Shown here: positions 17,724 to 26,724 of the stretch, piece by piece
Layout of the letters: each line of letters starts with the position of its first letter
Numbering within the stretch: the stretch's first letter is position 1
Assembly (NCBI GenBank): GCA_041628355.1
Contig: JBFKPJ010000001.1
Location: forward strand, 26,407 to 90,406
Direction of reading: 5' to 3'
Length of the DNA stretch: 64,000 nt
DNA from: Muriicola sp041628355
GTDB taxonomy: Bacteria > Bacteroidota > Bacteroidia > Flavobacteriales > Flavobacteriaceae
Translations under genes and position numbers: made by a program
Notes under the pieces: generated by a model
Databases searched by the model: none
Told to the model about the DNA's origin: nothing
What the model saw: only the letters and a program-made list of their open reading frames with translations

Positions 17724-20192
17724 TTGAACCCCCTCAGGTTATTACTGTTCCCCGCTTTTTTTTGTGTTGCCTGTGCCGTGATGGGCCAAACAGCAACGAT
17801 CACAGGAGTGGTCCTCGACCAGGAGAGCCGCCCCCTGAGCGATGTCAGTATCCTTTCAGGAAACAGGGGAACGATCTCAGGTAATGACGGGTTCTACGAG
17901 TTGGAGGTGGAATCGGAAAAAGTACTGACAATCATATTTTCCCATATCGGCCATCAGCAGATAGAGCTCAGGGAACTCATCCTGACCACGAATCAGGTCT
18001 TCGCCTTTAACCCGGTCATGAAGACCGATGCTATTCAAATTGACAGCGTGGAGGTCACCGCCATGGGTGCCAAGTCCATTTCCGGGATCTCCAACCTTTC
18101 TCCGGAGCTGGTACAAAAGATCCCCGGGGTAAATGCAGGGGTCGAAAACCTTCTCAAACTCTTGCCGGGAGTATTTTCAAACAACGAGCTGAGTACACAA
18201 TACGGGGTCAGGGGTGGCAATTACGACGAGAACCTCGTTTATGTCAACGGCATCGAAGTCTACAGGCCTCAATTGCTCAGGTCAGCACAGCAGGAAGGCT
18301 TCAGTTATGTGAATAGCAGCATGGTGGAAAGCCTGCACTTTTCTCCGGGAGGGTTTCAGGCGCGGTATGGGGATAAGTTGTCTTCCGTGCTCGATATTAC
18401 CTACAAGACGCCCACCCGTTTCGCCCTTCAGGCCGAAGCCAGCCTGCTGGGTCTTGGAACCACTTTGGAAACCCGGTCCGGGGACAAAAAATTTACCACC
18501 CTTACCGGCTTCCGTTACCGTGATAACAGCCTGATCGTAAACAGCCAGCAGACCAGATCCAGCTTCAATCCCCTTTTTACAGACCTGCAAAGCGTACTCA
18601 CGTATCGCTTTACCTCCCGGTTCCACCTCCATTTCCTTGGATACCTGGGGCTTAACAGGTACCGAAACCGACCTGTATCGAGGCAGACCAATTTCGGCAC
18701 CCTGGCCGATCCAAGGGCCTTGCAGGTCTTTTACCTGGGGAGGGAAGAGAATTCCTTTTCAACGGGGATGGGAGCCATTAAAGCCGATATCTTTCCCAAT
18801 AAGTCCCTCTCCCTGAGCTTCTATTCGGCTATCAACCACACCCTGGAGGAAGAATACTCCGATGTAGTGGCACAGTATGAGCTTGGGGAAATAGATACGA
18901 ACCTGGGGAGTGGCAACCTGGGCGAAGTGACCTCTTCCCGGGGTATCGGTTCCCAGTACAACCGAGCCAGGAATGACCTCGACGCCCTGATCCTCACCTG
19001 GTCTCACCAGGGAAGCTACCGGAAGGAGAATGCCCAGCTTTCCTGGGGGTTAAAATATTCATACGAGGATGTGCGAGACCAGATCCGGGAATCCGAATTC
19101 ATTGATTCGGCCGGGTTTTTTATCAGGCCCCCCAGGGAGGAATTCGTCAACAATCAACCGGTAGAACCCTTCACAGCCCCCCTGGTGGCTTACAATGCGG
19201 TAAGTGCTCGCAACTTTACCCAAACGAGCAGACTGCAGGGATTTATCCAATTTACTGACAGGCTGGCCCTGGATAAACACGATCTTACCTATACCCTGGG
19301 CGTAAGGTCCCATCATTGGGTACTCCAGGGAGATGGGATTGAAAGAAAAGCACAATGGGCCCTCAGTCCGCGTGTGCAGGTCTCCTTCAAACCGGACTGG
19401 GGGAAGGACATCCTTTTCAGAATGTCTTCAGGTGTCTACCAGCAACCTCCCTTTTACAGGGAACTCAGGAATGCGGAGGGGGTGATCATACCCGATGTGG
19501 AGGCCCAGAAATCTGTTCATTTCGTGCTGGGGACCGAGTACAGTTTCAGGCTCTGGGACCGGCCTTTCAACCTTCAATCCGAAGTGTATTACAAAAGCCT
19601 GTGGGATGTCAACACCTATACACTGGAGGATGTCCGCATACGTTACGTGGCCAACAATGATGCCCAGGCATATGCCTACGGAGCCGACATGAGGCTCTAT
19701 GGCGCTTTTGTCCCCGGGACGGAATCCTGGATCAGCCTGGGATTTTTAAAAACCATGGAGAACTGGGATGGCAGGGGATATATCCCGAGGCCTTCGGATC
19801 AGCGATTCAAAGCCGCTATTCTTTGGCAGGATTATGTTCCTGACCTCCCCCAACTGAAGATGTATCTGAACCTCGTCTACAGCACCGGAGTACCGGGAGG
19901 TTCACCCAGCTATTCGGACCCCTATGTCTTCCAGAACAGATTGAGGGACTACAAACGGGCCGATTTGGGAATTTCTCATATTTTTGTAGACGAAAATACA
20001 TCCCTCAGAGCGGGGCACTGGTTGGGGACTTGCAAGGAATTGCAATTGGGATTGGAGATCTTCAACCTGTTCAACAACCAGAATTCCATCACCAATACCT
20101 GGGTGAGAGATGTGGACAGCAAAGGTGAATTTGCAGTTCCCAATTTCATGACCGCCAGGGTCCTGAACGTAAAATTAAGAATGAGATTTTAA
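17724..20192 (+). CDS. TonB-dependent receptor with carboxypeptidase-like regulatory domain
   Basis: An outer-membrane receptor of about 822 residues. After the signal peptide (PAFFCVACAVMGQ) comes a carboxypeptidase-regulatory-like domain (ATITGVVLDQESRPLSDVSI), a plug domain (LVQKIPGVNAGVENLLKLLP, QYGVRGGNYDENLVYVNGIE) and a beta-barrel ending in the typical aromatic residue (LRMRF). The start is taken as TTG 17724, 4 nt after the M23 stop, giving a normal signal peptide; ATG 17673, inside the M23 gene, is the alternative. It imports an unknown ligand using TonB energy. Co-transcription with a murein peptidase is notable. Confidence 0.85.
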   Translation: MNPLRLLLFPAFFCVACAVMGQTATITGVVLDQESRPLSDVSILSGNRGTISGNDGFYELEVESEKVLTIIFSHIGHQQIELRELILTTNQVFAFNPVMKTDAIQIDSVEVTAMGAKSISGISNLSPELVQKIPGVNAGVENLLKLLPGVFSNNELSTQYGVRGGNYDENLVYVNGIEVYRPQLLRSAQQEGFSYVNSSMVESLHFSPGGFQARYGDKLSSVLDITYKTPTRFALQAEASLLGLGTTLETRSGDKKFTTLTGFRYRDNSLIVNSQQTRSSFNPLFTDLQSVLTYRFTSRFHLHFLGYLGLNRYRNRPVSRQTNFGTLADPRALQVFYLGREENSFSTGMGAIKADIFPNKSLSLSFYSAINHTLEEEYSDVVAQYELGEIDTNLGSGNLGEVTSSRGIGSQYNRARNDLDALILTWSHQGSYRKENAQLSWGLKYSYEDVRDQIRESEFIDSAGFFIRPPREEFVNNQPVEPFTAPLVAYNAVSARNFTQTSRLQGFIQFTDRLALDKHDLTYTLGVRSHHWVLQGDGIERKAQWALSPRVQVSFKPDWGKDILFRMSSGVYQQPPFYRELRNAEGVIIPDVEAQKSVHFVLGTEYSFRLWDRPFNLQSEVYYKSLWDVNTYTLEDVRIRYVANNDAQAYAYGADMRLYGAFVPGTESWISLGFLKTMENWDGRGYIPRPSDQRFKAAILWQDYVPDLPQLKMYLNLVYSTGVPGGSPSYSDPYVFQNRLRDYKRADLGISHIFVDENTSLRAGHWLGTCKELQLGLEIFNLFNNQNSITNTWVRDVDSKGEFAVPNFMTARVLNVKLRMRF

Positions 20193-20196
20193 TTAA

Positions 20197-20838
20197 ATGA
20201 ACCCTATTAAAAAGTTCTTGCCGGCCCTTTTCCTACTGCAGGTATTTCTCCTGAGTGGGCAGAAGAACATTTACGAGAGTGACAGGTTTGAGGACCTGAG
20301 TACCGACCATAAGATCCTGGCCATCATCCCTTTTTTCACCAATCTCGAACTCAAGGAAAACGAAAACGGGGCAGACCTGAAAAAGCTGGAAGAGCGGGAA
20401 GGATATGCGGTACAGGATGCCCTGGAGACCTATTTCGGCAGGGGCAAGAAAAGGAAAAAATTCTCAGTGGATTTTCAGAATACCAAGAACACCAACGCCA
20501 TCCTCGCTCAGCATGAAATCGACTATTCGAACATCGACACCTACACCATCAAACAGCTTAGCGAGATCCTCGAGGTAGATGGCATCGTCAGTGGAAACAT
20601 GGACCTGAACATCCTGCTTTCCGAAGGGATCCCATCAGATTTCAGTTTTATCGATTACCTCCTGGGCGATGCAAATTACGGCAGGATCGGCATCAAGGTC
20701 AGCGACGGGAAGACCGGGAAATTACTCTGGAAATACGAAAAGGAGATCAATAAGAAATCAGGTCGCAACACTACCGACCTGATCGAATCCATGATGAAAA
20801 AAGCGACGAGGAAGTTCCCTTATGACAAGGAACGTTAG
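20197..20838 (+). CDS. Secreted protein of unknown function
   Basis: A 213-residue protein with a signal peptide (to about 21, VFLLSGQ). The rest alternates beta strands and helices: HKILAIIPFF, YAVQDALETYF, IKQLSEILEVDGIVSGNMDL, GRIGIKVSDGKTGKLLWKYEK. This pattern, in which a strand is followed by a helix and a VDGIVSG-type strand, resembles CsgG/GNA1162-like periplasmic folds, but that is inference only. It lacks a lipobox Cys. It begins 4 nt after the TonB receptor stop and so belongs to that operon. Convergent and overlapping by 4 nt with the cysteine desulfurase. Confidence 0.75.
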   Translation: MNPIKKFLPALFLLQVFLLSGQKNIYESDRFEDLSTDHKILAIIPFFTNLELKENENGADLKKLEEREGYAVQDALETYFGRGKKRKKFSVDFQNTKNTNAILAQHEIDYSNIDTYTIKQLSEILEVDGIVSGNMDLNILLSEGIPSDFSFIDYLLGDANYGRIGIKVSDGKTGKLLWKYEKEINKKSGRNTTDLIESMMKKATRKFPYDKER

Positions 20839-22004
20839 GTGATCATCGGAGCCTTTTCGTCTTTGCTGAATTCCTTCAGCACGCCCACCGTATAATCTAT
20901 TTCATCCTTTGTATTGTAAATGGAGAACGAGAACCTGATGGACGGGTATTTTTGCTCCTCTTCGGTCAGGATCTGGGACAGGACGTGAGAGCCGGAGTCG
21001 CTGCCCGACTGACAGGCGCTTCCCTTGGAACAAGCGATCCCTTTGATATCTAAATGGAACAACAGCATCAAGGCCTTTTCCTGGGAGATGGGCAACCTCA
21101 CATTGACCAAAGTGTAGGTGCTTTTTTCCATATCCCCCGAGAGCCCGTTGAATTTGGCATCCGGGAAGGCATTTAGGATGGAGTCTATAAAATACTTTTT
21201 CAGGGAAGCGACATACTTGCTTTCCTCTTCCAGGTTGTCATAGGCGAGAACAAAGGCTTCTTCCAGGCCTACGATATTGTGGAAGGGCTCCGTACCGGCG
21301 CGGTAACCCCTTTCCTGTGCCCCACCCACGATCATGGGTTTCAGGCCCGAATTCTTTCGGATATAGGCAAAACCGACCCCTTTGGGACCGTGGAATTTAT
21401 GGGCAGCGGCCGTCATGAAGTCGATCGGCAGTGCCTGTACGTCCCATGCAAAATGGCCTATGGACTGTACCGTGTCTGAGTGCAGATATGCCCCATGATC
21501 CCTGCACAAGTCAGAGACGGTTTCCATATCTATCTTGTTGCCTATCTCGTTGTTGATATGCATCAGGCTCACCAGTTTCTTCCCCTTTTCAGTCTCCAGC
21601 AGGGTTTTCAGGTGTTCCAGATCCGGATTCCCATCGGGCCTGAGGCGGAGATAACACACCTTCACTCCGGCCTGGGATTCGAGTTCCTCTACGGTATACA
21701 GAACCGCGTGGTGTTCCAGCCGGGAGGTGATGATAGTATCCACGCCAAGGTCGCGTACCGCGCACCTGAGGATCATATTGTCTGCCTCTGTTCCCCCCGA
21801 TGTAAATATGATCTCCGAAGGCTGGGCGTTCAGATATTTTGCTATGGTTTTTCGCGCCGTTTCTATAGCGGTCTTAGCCGTCCTCCCGAAACCATGGGTC
21901 GATGAGGGGTTTCCGTAGCAATTGGCCAGGGCCGACTGCATCTTCTCTATCACTTCATCCCTGACACGGGTGGTAGCTGCATTATCCAGGTAGATTTGTT
22001 TCAT
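20835..22004 (-). CDS. Cysteine desulfurase family protein (class V aminotransferase)
   Basis: The 389-residue PLP enzyme shows the NifS/IscS features: YLDNAATT at the N-terminus, SGGTEADN, the PLP lysine in AAAHKFHGPKG, and a catalytic Cys loop CSKGSACQSGS. It converts cysteine to alanine and passes sulfur to iron-sulfur, thiouridine or cofactor pathways. No isc or suf genes are nearby, so its partner is unclear. The start at ATG 22004 is fixed by a strong Shine-Dalgarno sequence; a -7 element TATTTTTG lies at 22039-22032. Confidence 0.88.
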   Translation of the reverse strand: MKQIYLDNAATTRVRDEVIEKMQSALANCYGNPSSTHGFGRTAKTAIETARKTIAKYLNAQPSEIIFTSGGTEADNMILRCAVRDLGVDTIITSRLEHHAVLYTVEELESQAGVKVCYLRLRPDGNPDLEHLKTLLETEKGKKLVSLMHINNEIGNKIDMETVSDLCRDHGAYLHSDTVQSIGHFAWDVQALPIDFMTAAAHKFHGPKGVGFAYIRKNSGLKPMIVGGAQERGYRAGTEPFHNIVGLEEAFVLAYDNLEEESKYVASLKKYFIDSILNAFPDAKFNGLSGDMEKSTYTLVNVRLPISQEKALMLLFHLDIKGIACSKGSACQSGSDSGSHVLSQILTEEEQKYPSIRFSFSIYNTKDEIDYTVGVLKEFSKDEKAPMIT

Positions 22005-22010
22005 GATCAC

Positions 22011-22017
22011 TCCTCCT
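22011..22017 (-). promoter_or_regulatory. Strong Shine-Dalgarno sequence of the cysteine desulfurase gene
   Basis: On the minus strand AGGAGGA sits six bases before the ATG at 22004. Such a full match is uncommon in this window, where most starts have A-rich leaders and no recognisable SD. Confidence 0.7.
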
Positions 22018-22105
22018 AATGAAAACCGGTCCAAAAATACAGGAAAATAACTAAAATCTCACGGATGGGGGAAGATTCCCATAGGTTTTTCCTCTTTATT
22101 TGTCT

Positions 22106-22113
22106 TACATTTG
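22106..22113 (+). promoter_or_regulatory. -7 promoter element of a near-leaderless lipoprotein gene
   Basis: TACATTTG is an exact match to TAnnTTTG and ends four bases before the ATG at 22118, so transcription should begin at or next to the start codon. I see no good -33 TTG at the normal distance. Confidence 0.5.
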
Positions 22114-22117
22114 AGGC

Positions 22118-22624
22118 ATGAAGAAATTCCTGCTTCTCATGCTTTTTGCCCTCTTCTGCGGCTGCAGTGACGGGGACCTGCAGATAGAGTCCATCGACTT
22201 TGACAATGTTTCCATCCAGACCTGTGAAAGCACCGTAACCACCGGTTCTACTTTATTTTTCAAGATCAATGGGGATGAAAGCCTGATCCTCGAATTGCAG
22301 GGGGGCATCCTCCAGAACCAGGAATCACAGGACACATTGGTGAGCATTATTCCCGGGCAGAGCCAATTGATCTACCGGATCTTTTCGGCCACGGTTTCCA
22401 AGAATTATTTCTGCGATGCCATCCCCCCGGCAGAGCCAACCGTTCAGGAGGAGATAGAGGCAGTTAGCGGGGAAGTTTTGGTCAATACCATCAGGAACGT
22501 TTCAGATACCACCCTTTTTGAACACACTATTTTGCTAAGGGACGTGACCCTGATCAACGAACAGGGGGAACGGATTACCGATACCAGCATCAACGATTTC
22601 GGTACCGTATCCACCAGGGAATGA
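22118..22624 (+). CDS. Lipoprotein of unknown function
   Basis: A 168-residue protein with a lipoprotein signal peptide: MKKFLLLMLFALFCGC, with the lipobox Cys at residue 16. The mature part is mostly beta strands with two further Cys residues (QTCESTV and NYFCDAIPP) that could form a disulfide. I do not recognise the family. Its stop abuts the stop of the convergent Smr gene in a TGATCA palindrome with no spacer. Confidence 0.72.
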   Translation: MKKFLLLMLFALFCGCSDGDLQIESIDFDNVSIQTCESTVTTGSTLFFKINGDESLILELQGGILQNQESQDTLVSIIPGQSQLIYRIFSATVSKNYFCDAIPPAEPTVQEEIEAVSGEVLVNTIRNVSDTTLFEHTILLRDVTLINEQGERITDTSINDFGTVSTRE

Positions 22625-23182
22625 TCATCCCTCCTTGGGGTTTTGAAGGATATAGGCTTCGGTTGCCCCCATGCCGTACTTCTGGTAATCGGCATCGTAA
22701 TAATTGATCTGTGGATATCTTCTCAGCAGAAAGCCCAGTTCTTCCTTCAGGACACCGGCACCTACCCCATGTATAAAGACCACTTTCCGGATATTTTTCC
22801 GGAGGGCAAATTCCAGTTGCCTCTTGGCGGTGTCCATCTGGATGTTCAGCATGTCGTAATTGCTCATTCCCCTGGCGTCCGGAACCAGTTGATGGATATG
22901 CAGGTCGACCTCCATGGCTGGGACATCGCGTTCCTTTTTCCTGGAGACCTTCACACCCGGTTTCCTGTCCAGTTCCTTTTCCAGGCGGGAGGCATTGACC
23001 TCATCGGGGCTCACCCGTATCCCCTCCTGTTCCTCTATAAGAAGGATCTCCTGGGGGGAAAATTCCAGTTCAAAACCATCGGAGGTCCTGACCCTTACCG
23101 AATTTTGCCCGGTTCCCACCACGATCCCTTCAATGGAATCATCCAGGACCTGTACCCTGTCGCCTACCTTGATTTTTGCCAT
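22625..23182 (-). CDS. Smr-domain protein (MutS2 C-terminal-like)
   Basis: The 185-residue protein starts with a small beta barrel (KVGDRVQVLDDSIEGIVVG) like the KOW-type region before MutS2 Smr domains, then a basic linker, then an Smr domain: EVDLHIHQL (DLH motif) and KVVFIHGVGAGVLKEEL (HGxGxGxL motif). Smr domains are nucleases acting on DNA or RNA, including at stalled ribosomes. The MutS ATPase part is absent, so a role in mismatch repair is not implied. Confidence 0.82.
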   Translation of the reverse strand: MAKIKVGDRVQVLDDSIEGIVVGTGQNSVRVRTSDGFELEFSPQEILLIEEQEGIRVSPDEVNASRLEKELDRKPGVKVSRKKERDVPAMEVDLHIHQLVPDARGMSNYDMLNIQMDTAKRQLEFALRKNIRKVVFIHGVGAGVLKEELGFLLRRYPQINYYDADYQKYGMGATEAYILQNPKEG

Positions 23183-23266
23183 TTCCTGAAGAAAATAAAG
23201 CCGGGTTTTGTTTTCATTCCCTAAAAATAATAGTATTTTTCGGAAGGAGATCGTAAATCTTTACCC

Positions 23267-23566
23267 GTGAATCTGGTACCTTTCCTGTTTGCCGCCAAGG
23301 ACCTGATGCTTCCCTGTCTCAGCAAGCAACTCCTGGGCATGGAATGTCCCGGTTGCGGTATCCAACGGTCCGTGTGGCTGTTATTTCAGGGAGAATTTGT
23401 GGCCGCCTTCAAGATGTATCCGGCCGTCTATCCCATCCTCGGGCTATTTGCCTTCCTCCTGCTCGACCGATTCTTCAGGATCAAACACTCCAATACTATC
23501 AGCATCGTTCTCATGCTTATGAGCGTGGTGATGATCCTGGCCAATTTTCTATATAAAATCCTCTAA
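23267..23566 (+). CDS. DUF2752 membrane protein
   Basis: A 99-residue protein with the DUF2752 core CPGCGIQRSVW after a first Cys (LPCLSKQ), followed by two membrane helices. The start is GTG 23267; ATG 23306 is a shorter alternative. The CxxCGxxR motif recalls metal or thiol sites, but no function is established. It is followed 12 nt later by two CCC-motif membrane proteins, together a small operon ending at the terminator at 24241. Confidence 0.8.
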   Translation: MNLVPFLFAAKDLMLPCLSKQLLGMECPGCGIQRSVWLLFQGEFVAAFKMYPAVYPILGLFAFLLLDRFFRIKHSNTISIVLMLMSVVMILANFLYKIL

Positions 23567-23578
23567 CCAAAACTTTTT

Positions 23579-23911
23579 ATGGAACAACAAAAACTACCCA
23601 ACGTAACCATTGCTATTGTCCTTGCCATTTTATCGTATCTGTGTTGTTGTATCTACGGAATCCCCGCCATCATCATGTCGGGAATAGGCCTGTATCTCGT
23701 CAAGAAAGACGAGAAGACCCTGATGGAGAACCCGGACGGATATTCCAATCAGGGACAGCTCAGGACCGCCAAGATCCTGGTCATCATAGGGCTGGTACTC
23801 GGGATCCTGTACCTGTTCTGGACCATCTACCAGATCCAGGCCATGGGTGGCTGGGAAGAAGCTATGCGAAGGTCCCAGGAAATCATGGAGCAATTCGGCA
23901 TTGAAGAATAA
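23579..23911 (+). CDS. CCC-motif membrane protein
   Basis: A 110-residue protein with two membrane helices. The first contains three consecutive Cys (SYLCCCIYGIPAIIMSGIGLYL), followed by a polar loop with a lengthy Asn-Pro turn (LMENPDGYSN) and a second helix (KILVIIGLVLGILYLFW). This layout is frequent in Flavobacteriia and of unknown role. The next gene encodes a relative, so they look like products of tandem duplication. Confidence 0.78.
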   Translation: MEQQKLPNVTIAIVLAILSYLCCCIYGIPAIIMSGIGLYLVKKDEKTLMENPDGYSNQGQLRTAKILVIIGLVLGILYLFWTIYQIQAMGGWEEAMRRSQEIMEQFGIEE

Positions 23912-23928
23912 CTAAAAAAAAACAGATC

Positions 23929-24237
23929 ATGAATCAACAATCACTCCCCGGAGCCAGCAACGCGCTGACGATGGGTATACTTTCCGTAGTACTCACCCTG
24001 CTTTGCTGCGGGCCTTTTGGGATCATTTTTACGATCCTTGGACTGAGCAGTGCCAGTAAGGCAGAACGGCTCTACAGGGAAAATCCGGGTATGTACACGG
24101 GATATGAGAATGTGAAGACGGGAAGGGTCCTGTCTTATGTAGGACTTGCCCTAGCCTTGCTCTACCTCCTTTTCATTATCCTCTACTTCGGGGCGATCAT
24201 CGCCCTGATAACGGCAGGAGAGTTTGATAACTTCTAA
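23929..24237 (+). CDS. CCC-motif-type membrane protein, second copy
   Basis: A 102-residue relative of the preceding protein: helix one with a CC pair (TLLCCGPFGIIFTILGLSSA), the same YRENPGMYTG turn in the loop, and helix two (RVLSYVGLALALLYLLFIIL). One Cys of the CCC triad is lost here. The start is 18 nt after the previous gene. A strong terminator follows, so this closes the three-gene unit. Confidence 0.76.
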   Translation: MNQQSLPGASNALTMGILSVVLTLLCCGPFGIIFTILGLSSASKAERLYRENPGMYTGYENVKTGRVLSYVGLALALLYLLFIILYFGAIIALITAGEFDNF

Positions 24238-24240
24238 AAG

Positions 24241-24272
24241 AAAACCCCCGGCAATCCGGGGGTTTTTTATTT
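24241..24272 (+). terminator. Intrinsic terminator after the CCC-motif genes
   Basis: AAAACCCCCGG (24241-24251), loop CAAT, then CCGGGGGTTTT (24256-24266) and more T. The perfect 11-bp stem with flanking A and T runs can stop transcripts from both sides, so it may also serve recQ on the minus strand. Confidence 0.92.
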
Positions 24273-24289
24273 AATATTCTGAGGTTTTT

Positions 24290-26494
24290 TCAGTTGGCCA
24301 CTTCACTCATGAACTTTAGGCGGTACAGCCGGAGTTCCTCGTCCTCATAATCCCCGTTGAACTCCTTCATAGCGGTCTCGATGTTGTCTGTCTCCGCATC
24401 CAGGAAGTAATCGTGGATCTCTTCCTGCTGATCCTCGTCGAGGATCTCGTCTATCCAGTAATCGATATTGAGCTTGGTCCCGCTGAAGACGATCTGTTCC
24501 ATTTCCTTGACCAGTTCGGAGATCTCCAGCCCTTTGGCGGCAGCGATATCATCCAGGGGCAATTTGCGGTCAATGTTCTGTATGATGTAGAGCTTGAGTC
24601 CGGAATTGGCTCCCGTGCTCTTGACCACCAGGTCATCCGGACGAACGATGTCGTGTTCCTCCACATATTCTTCGATCAGCTGGAGAAAAGGCTGTCCAAA
24701 TTTTTTCGCCTTCCCTTCCCCCACCCCGTGGATGGTGATCATCTCTTCCATACTGATGGGGTACTTCAAAGCCATGTCCTCAAGAGAAGGATCCTGGAAG
24801 ACCACAAAGGGAGGTACATCGAGCTTTTTGGCCTCTTTCCGCCTGAGGTCCTTCAACAACTTCAACAATTGCTCGTCTGCTACCCCGGCTGATTTTTTTG
24901 CCGCGCTAACGATCGCATTGTCCGTCTCCTCGTTGTACACGTGGTCCTTGGTCATCATGAACGAGGTAGGATTTTCCATGAATTTCTCCCCTTCCTCTGT
25001 GACATGAAGTATGCCGTACTGTTCGATCTCCTTACTCAGGAATCCCGCCACGAGGGCCTGCCGGATCAAAGCCATCCAGTATTCCTTCGGATGCTCGTTC
25101 CCGCTGCCAAAAAAGTCCTTCCCGTCTATCTTGTGGGATGCGATCAGGGCATTGGTAGAACCGATCAGGGTCTTTACGATCTCTTTGGACCTGAATTTCT
25201 CGTTGGTCGCCCTGATGACCTTCAGCAGCTTGTGCAGGCTGTCCCTGGCTTCCTCTTTTTCTTTGGGGTTCCTGGCATTGTCATCCATATCGGCACCTTC
25301 CCCGTTCACCTCATCGAACTCTTCCCCGAAATAGTGGAGTATGAATTTCCGCCTGGAGATGGAGGTCTCGGCGTAGGCGACGATCTCCTGCAGGAGGGCG
25401 TTTCCGATCTCCTGTTCCGCTACCGGTTTTCCGGACATGAATTTTTCGAGTTTTTCAACGTCCTTGTAGGAATAAAAGGCGAGGCAATGCCCCTCTCCCC
25501 CGTCCCGGCCGGCCCTTCCGGTTTCCTGGTAGTAGCTTTCAATACTCTTGGGGATATCGTGGTGGATCACATAGCGAACATCCGGCTTGTCGATCCCCAT
25601 CCCGAAGGCGATGGTAGCGACCACCACATCCACATCCTCCATGAGGAACATGTCCTGGTACTTGGACCTTGTCTTGCTGTCGAAGCCGGCGTGATACGGC
25701 ACGGCACTGACCCCGTTCACTTGCAGCATCTGTGCGAGCTCTTCCACTTTTTTACGGCTGAGACAGTAGATGATCCCTGACTTTCCGGGATTCTTCTTGA
25801 CGAAACGGATGATATCCGCATCCACGTTCTTGGTCTTGGGCCTTACTTCATAGAACAGGTTGGGGCGGTTAAAGGAGGCCTTGAACAGTGCGGCATCCTG
25901 TATCGCCAGGTTTTTGACGATATCTTCCTGTACCTTGGGCGTGGCGGTAGCCGTAAGCCCAATGATGGGAATATCATTCCCGAGCCGGTCTATGATAGGT
26001 CTCAAATTGCGGTATTCGGGTCTGAAATCGTGTCCCCACTCCGAGATGCAGTGGGCTTCGTCTATGGCGACAAAGGAGATCTTTACCGACTGAAGGAACT
26101 TGATATACTCTTCCTTGGTCAGGGATTCCGGGGCGACATACAACAGTTTCGTGACCCCGTCCAGAATATCCTGCTTAACCTGTTTTACCTCCGATTTGTT
26201 CAGGGAGGAGTTCAGTACGTGGGCAACCCCGTCCTCATTGGTGGAAATACCGCGCAGGGCATCCACCTGATTCTTCATCAACGCGATGAGGGGGGAGACC
26301 ACGATGGCCGTTCCGTCCTTGAGCAAGGCCGGCAACTGGTAGCACAGGGATTTTCCACCCCCTGTAGGCATGATCACAAAGGTGTTGTTCCCTTCGATCA
26401 CATTTTTGATCACTTTTTCCTGAAGGCCCTTAAATGAAGAAAAACCAAAGTATTTTTTAAGAGAGGTCTGCAGTTCCGTATCATTCAATACCAT
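24290..26494 (-). CDS. recQ: ATP-dependent DNA helicase RecQ
   Basis: A 734-residue superfamily 2 helicase: Walker A MPTGGGKS (42-49), DEAH box IDEAHCISEWGHDFRPEY, arginine-finger motif QETGRAGRDG, then RQC and an HRDC domain (SLEDMALKYPISMEEMITIHGVGEGKAKKFG). It unwinds DNA 3' to 5' in recombination repair. It is longer than E. coli RecQ (about 610 residues) because of an acidic C-terminal extension of about 100 residues common in Bacteroidota. The zinc-binding Cys set of RQC is not evident. The start is ATG 26494 rather than TTG 26500. Confidence 0.93.
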   Translation of the reverse strand: MVLNDTELQTSLKKYFGFSSFKGLQEKVIKNVIEGNNTFVIMPTGGGKSLCYQLPALLKDGTAIVVSPLIALMKNQVDALRGISTNEDGVAHVLNSSLNKSEVKQVKQDILDGVTKLLYVAPESLTKEEYIKFLQSVKISFVAIDEAHCISEWGHDFRPEYRNLRPIIDRLGNDIPIIGLTATATPKVQEDIVKNLAIQDAALFKASFNRPNLFYEVRPKTKNVDADIIRFVKKNPGKSGIIYCLSRKKVEELAQMLQVNGVSAVPYHAGFDSKTRSKYQDMFLMEDVDVVVATIAFGMGIDKPDVRYVIHHDIPKSIESYYQETGRAGRDGGEGHCLAFYSYKDVEKLEKFMSGKPVAEQEIGNALLQEIVAYAETSISRRKFILHYFGEEFDEVNGEGADMDDNARNPKEKEEARDSLHKLLKVIRATNEKFRSKEIVKTLIGSTNALIASHKIDGKDFFGSGNEHPKEYWMALIRQALVAGFLSKEIEQYGILHVTEEGEKFMENPTSFMMTKDHVYNEETDNAIVSAAKKSAGVADEQLLKLLKDLRRKEAKKLDVPPFVVFQDPSLEDMALKYPISMEEMITIHGVGEGKAKKFGQPFLQLIEEYVEEHDIVRPDDLVVKSTGANSGLKLYIIQNIDRKLPLDDIAAAKGLEISELVKEMEQIVFSGTKLNIDYWIDEILDEDQQEEIHDYFLDAETDNIETAMKEFNGDYEDEELRLYRLKFMSEVAN

Positions 26495-26724
26495 TCCCAA
26501 AATGTTTACTTAATCCCACTGGCATATGGATTCATCTGCTCCACAATAAGCTTTTATCAACTACAAGGTTGTTCAGGGCCGCAGTAGTATTTTCTCGAAG
26601 TATAAGAATACCCTATTAATAAGTTTGCGTAATTTTGTTTTCTTAAATATAATACATTCTTTTAGATTGATATTACCCTTTGAGATAAAATCTGCAATCC
26701 GTATCACGAAATTCTCACCCTGTC

